Assembly (NCBI GenBank): GCA_030835135.1
Contig: JAUQWO010000057.1
Coordinates: 1-64,000, forward strand
DNA length: 64,000 bases
Direction: 5' to 3'
Source of the DNA: Bacteroidota bacterium
GTDB lineage: Bacteria; Bacteroidota; Ignavibacteria; UBA10030; UBA6906
The notes under the pieces are model-generated. The model ran no database searches, was not told the origin of the DNA, and was given only the letters and a program-made list of their open reading frames with translations. Both the position numbers and the translations under genes were made by a program. Shown piece by piece: positions 62,372-64,000 of the stretch (position 1 is its first letter; each line of letters starts with the position of its first letter).

Positions 62372-64000
62372 CTATTTTGGCAGAGAAAAGACTCGTAATC
62401 TCAGAGTTGTGTGAGTTTCTCCGTTAACCACTGATTGTTCAAGATTTCCGCCCCATCTCTTCCAGGTCTTTCGTTGAATAGCGAGAGCATTATTCTTCTG
62501 AGAGATAGACTCGACGTCTTCAATGCTCAGCCCGTAGTCATCTACAACTGTTATCTCGATGTGTGATTGAGACGGATCAAAGTCGGCCGATATGGATAAG
62601 GACAGCTCAGCTTTCTTCGGTCGTACCTGAAATGCTTCTATTGGATTCATCAAGAGATTTTCTATTGAATCGTCCAGATATTCCTTTGTCCCAAACACTT
62701 CACAATCTGGGATTGTGCCGACAGGCCTTACCGTGATCTGCGCGTCGTTCAGAACGATGCCTTTGGCTCTTTCTATAGCTCCGATAACAGCTCTGTCGAA
62801 TCGTGGAGTAATCTCTTTCAACATTTCGATCAAACTCCCAGTCTTCCTGCTTGGCACATTCTCGAAATTCATCTTTATCCAATTCAGAAACTCAGACGGA
62901 TTTTGACCAGACAGCCATTCTCGATAATATCCGCGCCCATCTTCGAGGACCGAATCGGGAATCATATGTCTGAGCCCAAATGCGGACGCCAAGTGTCGGA
63001 ATTGGTCAAGGAGCGAGTTGAACACTGAGGGAGATATCACCCCAGGGGCTTTCTTGTGTTCGTTCGCGTGCACCAATTTCTCCAACAATTTCAGTTGTGA
63101 CTTCATTGATGTCCGATGATTGCTGTAGTTGTCAAGGAAATTCATGGCTAAGTACCAGGCCATTTCGATAGGTTTCATCTCACCCTCGGAAAGAGCTTCT
63201 TGCATTCCAAATCGAAACTCACTACAGGAGTGTGATTTTGATGGGGCGGCCGGATCAATACCCCACCAACCCTCCATTATTGACTTCCGCAGTCCCTCCC
63301 GCAAATCCCTTTCCTTGCTTTCTATTAGTGCAATTGAGGCGATTGTAGTGCAGGCGTACTCTAGAATATGATCTTGAAAATATAGATCGATCTTCTGAGT
63401 GTATCCTGGCATTCGGTTTCTAATTGCAGCGATCGCTTCAGGTAGAAGAAGCGTCAGGAATTCCCCAGCAAGTTCACGATCTTCCCAATGAATTGAGAAC
63501 AGTATGAAGAGGCTCCTTGCTTCTTCATACTGTATTTGCTCGTGTTCGCTATAGCATCTTGGCAACGTCTGGGTTATTAGTTCCTTTATCGCTTTTCGAT
63601 CAACGAATTGCCTATTCAATTTTGGATCACAAAGGATGCGTGATATCAAGAGAAGTACGACCCGGGGCGACTTGTCCTTTGCGGTGATGCTATCTTTAAG
63701 GTTTTTCGCGCTGGGTACACCTGATAGGACTGAATCGTAGAAACGAACAACCTGATCGATTTCGGCTGGAAGCAGGATAGTATGAAGATCTCTCGTTCGT
63801 GCACTCAAGTAGTGAGGGCTTAGTAGATCCTGAACTTCTTTAATTGCGTATTGCAGGATTTCTGATCTTCCCGAATAGTTCTTCACTTTGGTCAGCAATG
63901 AGCACACCGGGCACGAATCCTTGCCATGGACTTCAAGATTAACCGAGACGAATGATCTGAACTCAAAGCTGATGTCTTTGTTTCGACTACTACGGTACCT
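62372..64000 (-). CDS. GHKL/histidine-kinase-type ATPase, 5' end outside window
   Basis: The frame is open to the window edge; a GTG at 63907 would give 511 residues, but the 31 codons above it read on without a stop, including CPVC, so the true start is probably outside. Residues 20-330 are helical repeats. Residues 370-510 are a HATPase_c domain: N-box EYLDDSIENLLMNPIEAF with Asn417, degenerate G1 VVDDYGLSIED, and G2 RWGGNLEQ followed by THTTLRLRV. There is no phosphoacceptor His H-box that I can see. It should bind ATP and act on the receiver-HD partner encoded nine bases downstream. Confidence 0.75.
   Translation of the reverse strand, partial: RYRSSRNKDISFEFRSFVSVNLEVHGKDSCPVCSLLTKVKNYSGRSEILQYAIKEVQDLLSPHYLSARTRDLHTILLPAEIDQVVRFYDSVLSGVPSAKNLKDSITAKDKSPRVVLLLISRILCDPKLNRQFVDRKAIKELITQTLPRCYSEHEQIQYEEARSLFILFSIHWEDRELAGEFLTLLLPEAIAAIRNRMPGYTQKIDLYFQDHILEYACTTIASIALIESKERDLREGLRKSIMEGWWGIDPAAPSKSHSCSEFRFGMQEALSEGEMKPIEMAWYLAMNFLDNYSNHRTSMKSQLKLLEKLVHANEHKKAPGVISPSVFNSLLDQFRHLASAFGLRHMIPDSVLEDGRGYYREWLSGQNPSEFLNWIKMNFENVPSRKTGSLIEMLKEITPRFDRAVIGAIERAKGIVLNDAQITVRPVGTIPDCEVFGTKEYLDDSIENLLMNPIEAFQVRPKKAELSLSISADFDPSQSHIEITVVDDYGLSIEDVESISQKNNALAIQRKTWKRWGGNLEQSVVNGETHTTLRLRVFSLPK

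Overview
High-GC (about 60%) chromosomal window from a Gram-negative member of the Bacteroidota/Ignavibacteriota (Ignavibacteria- or Kapabacteria-like) lineage. Evidence: two secreted proteins end in a type IX secretion (T9SS type A) C-terminal domain with the NYPNPFNP signature (22426-25071 and 44159-47665), there is a CarboxypepD-reg/TonB receptor, several outer-membrane barrels and a LolCDE-like ABC cluster. Several promoters read as ordinary sigma70 boxes (TTGAC(A/T), 16-17 bp, TATACT/TATGTT), not the TTTG/TAnnTTTG type of classical Bacteroidetes, which fits an Ignavibacteria-type host.

Layout. 1-216: tandem 88-bp palindromic repeats. 238-7271: leftward envelope cluster (two barrels, LolD-like ATPase, two FtsX/MacB permeases, a LolA-like lipoprotein-sorting protein) behind an autoregulated TetR gene with a near-perfect operator. 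7440-10510: second TetR gene and a TonB-dependent receptor with operator-like repeats on both sides of the regulator. 10561-22405: metabolic and enzyme genes (GT39-like glycosyltransferase, haloalkane dehalogenase-like hydrolase, phosphoesterase, GH43/GH130-like protein, CPBP protease, flavin monooxygenase, zinc-finger/FG-GAP membrane protein with partner) and two repeat clusters. 22426-34001: M6 protease, GH76-like protein, Crp/Fnr regulator, 4Fe-4S/DUF4405 protein, and glutamate synthase gltB-gltD. 34315-36302: AbiEi/AbiEii type IV toxin-antitoxin pair with its promoter and two matching inverted-repeat operators. 36435-55644: small DUF and SRPBCC genes, a STAS protein, hypothetical secreted proteins, an orthocaspase with twin operators, a very large T9SS protein, a GH-A clan hydrolase, a DUF4160/DUF2442-XRE module, hydrolases and an M1 aminopeptidase.

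55908-60449 is a nested pile of insertion sequences: an IS3 copy next to a truncated IS3, a truncated IS110 with its structured leader, and an IS256 copy split by a further IS3 with a 3-bp target duplication. Beyond it, 60450-64000 has visibly lower GC and holds an accessory two-gene operon running off the window edge: a GHKL/histidine-kinase-type ATPase and a response-regulator receiver fused to a complete HD phosphohydrolase domain. This pair, bordered by mobile elements, is the best candidate here for an undescribed signalling or defence system.

No tRNA, rRNA or CRISPR array was recognised.
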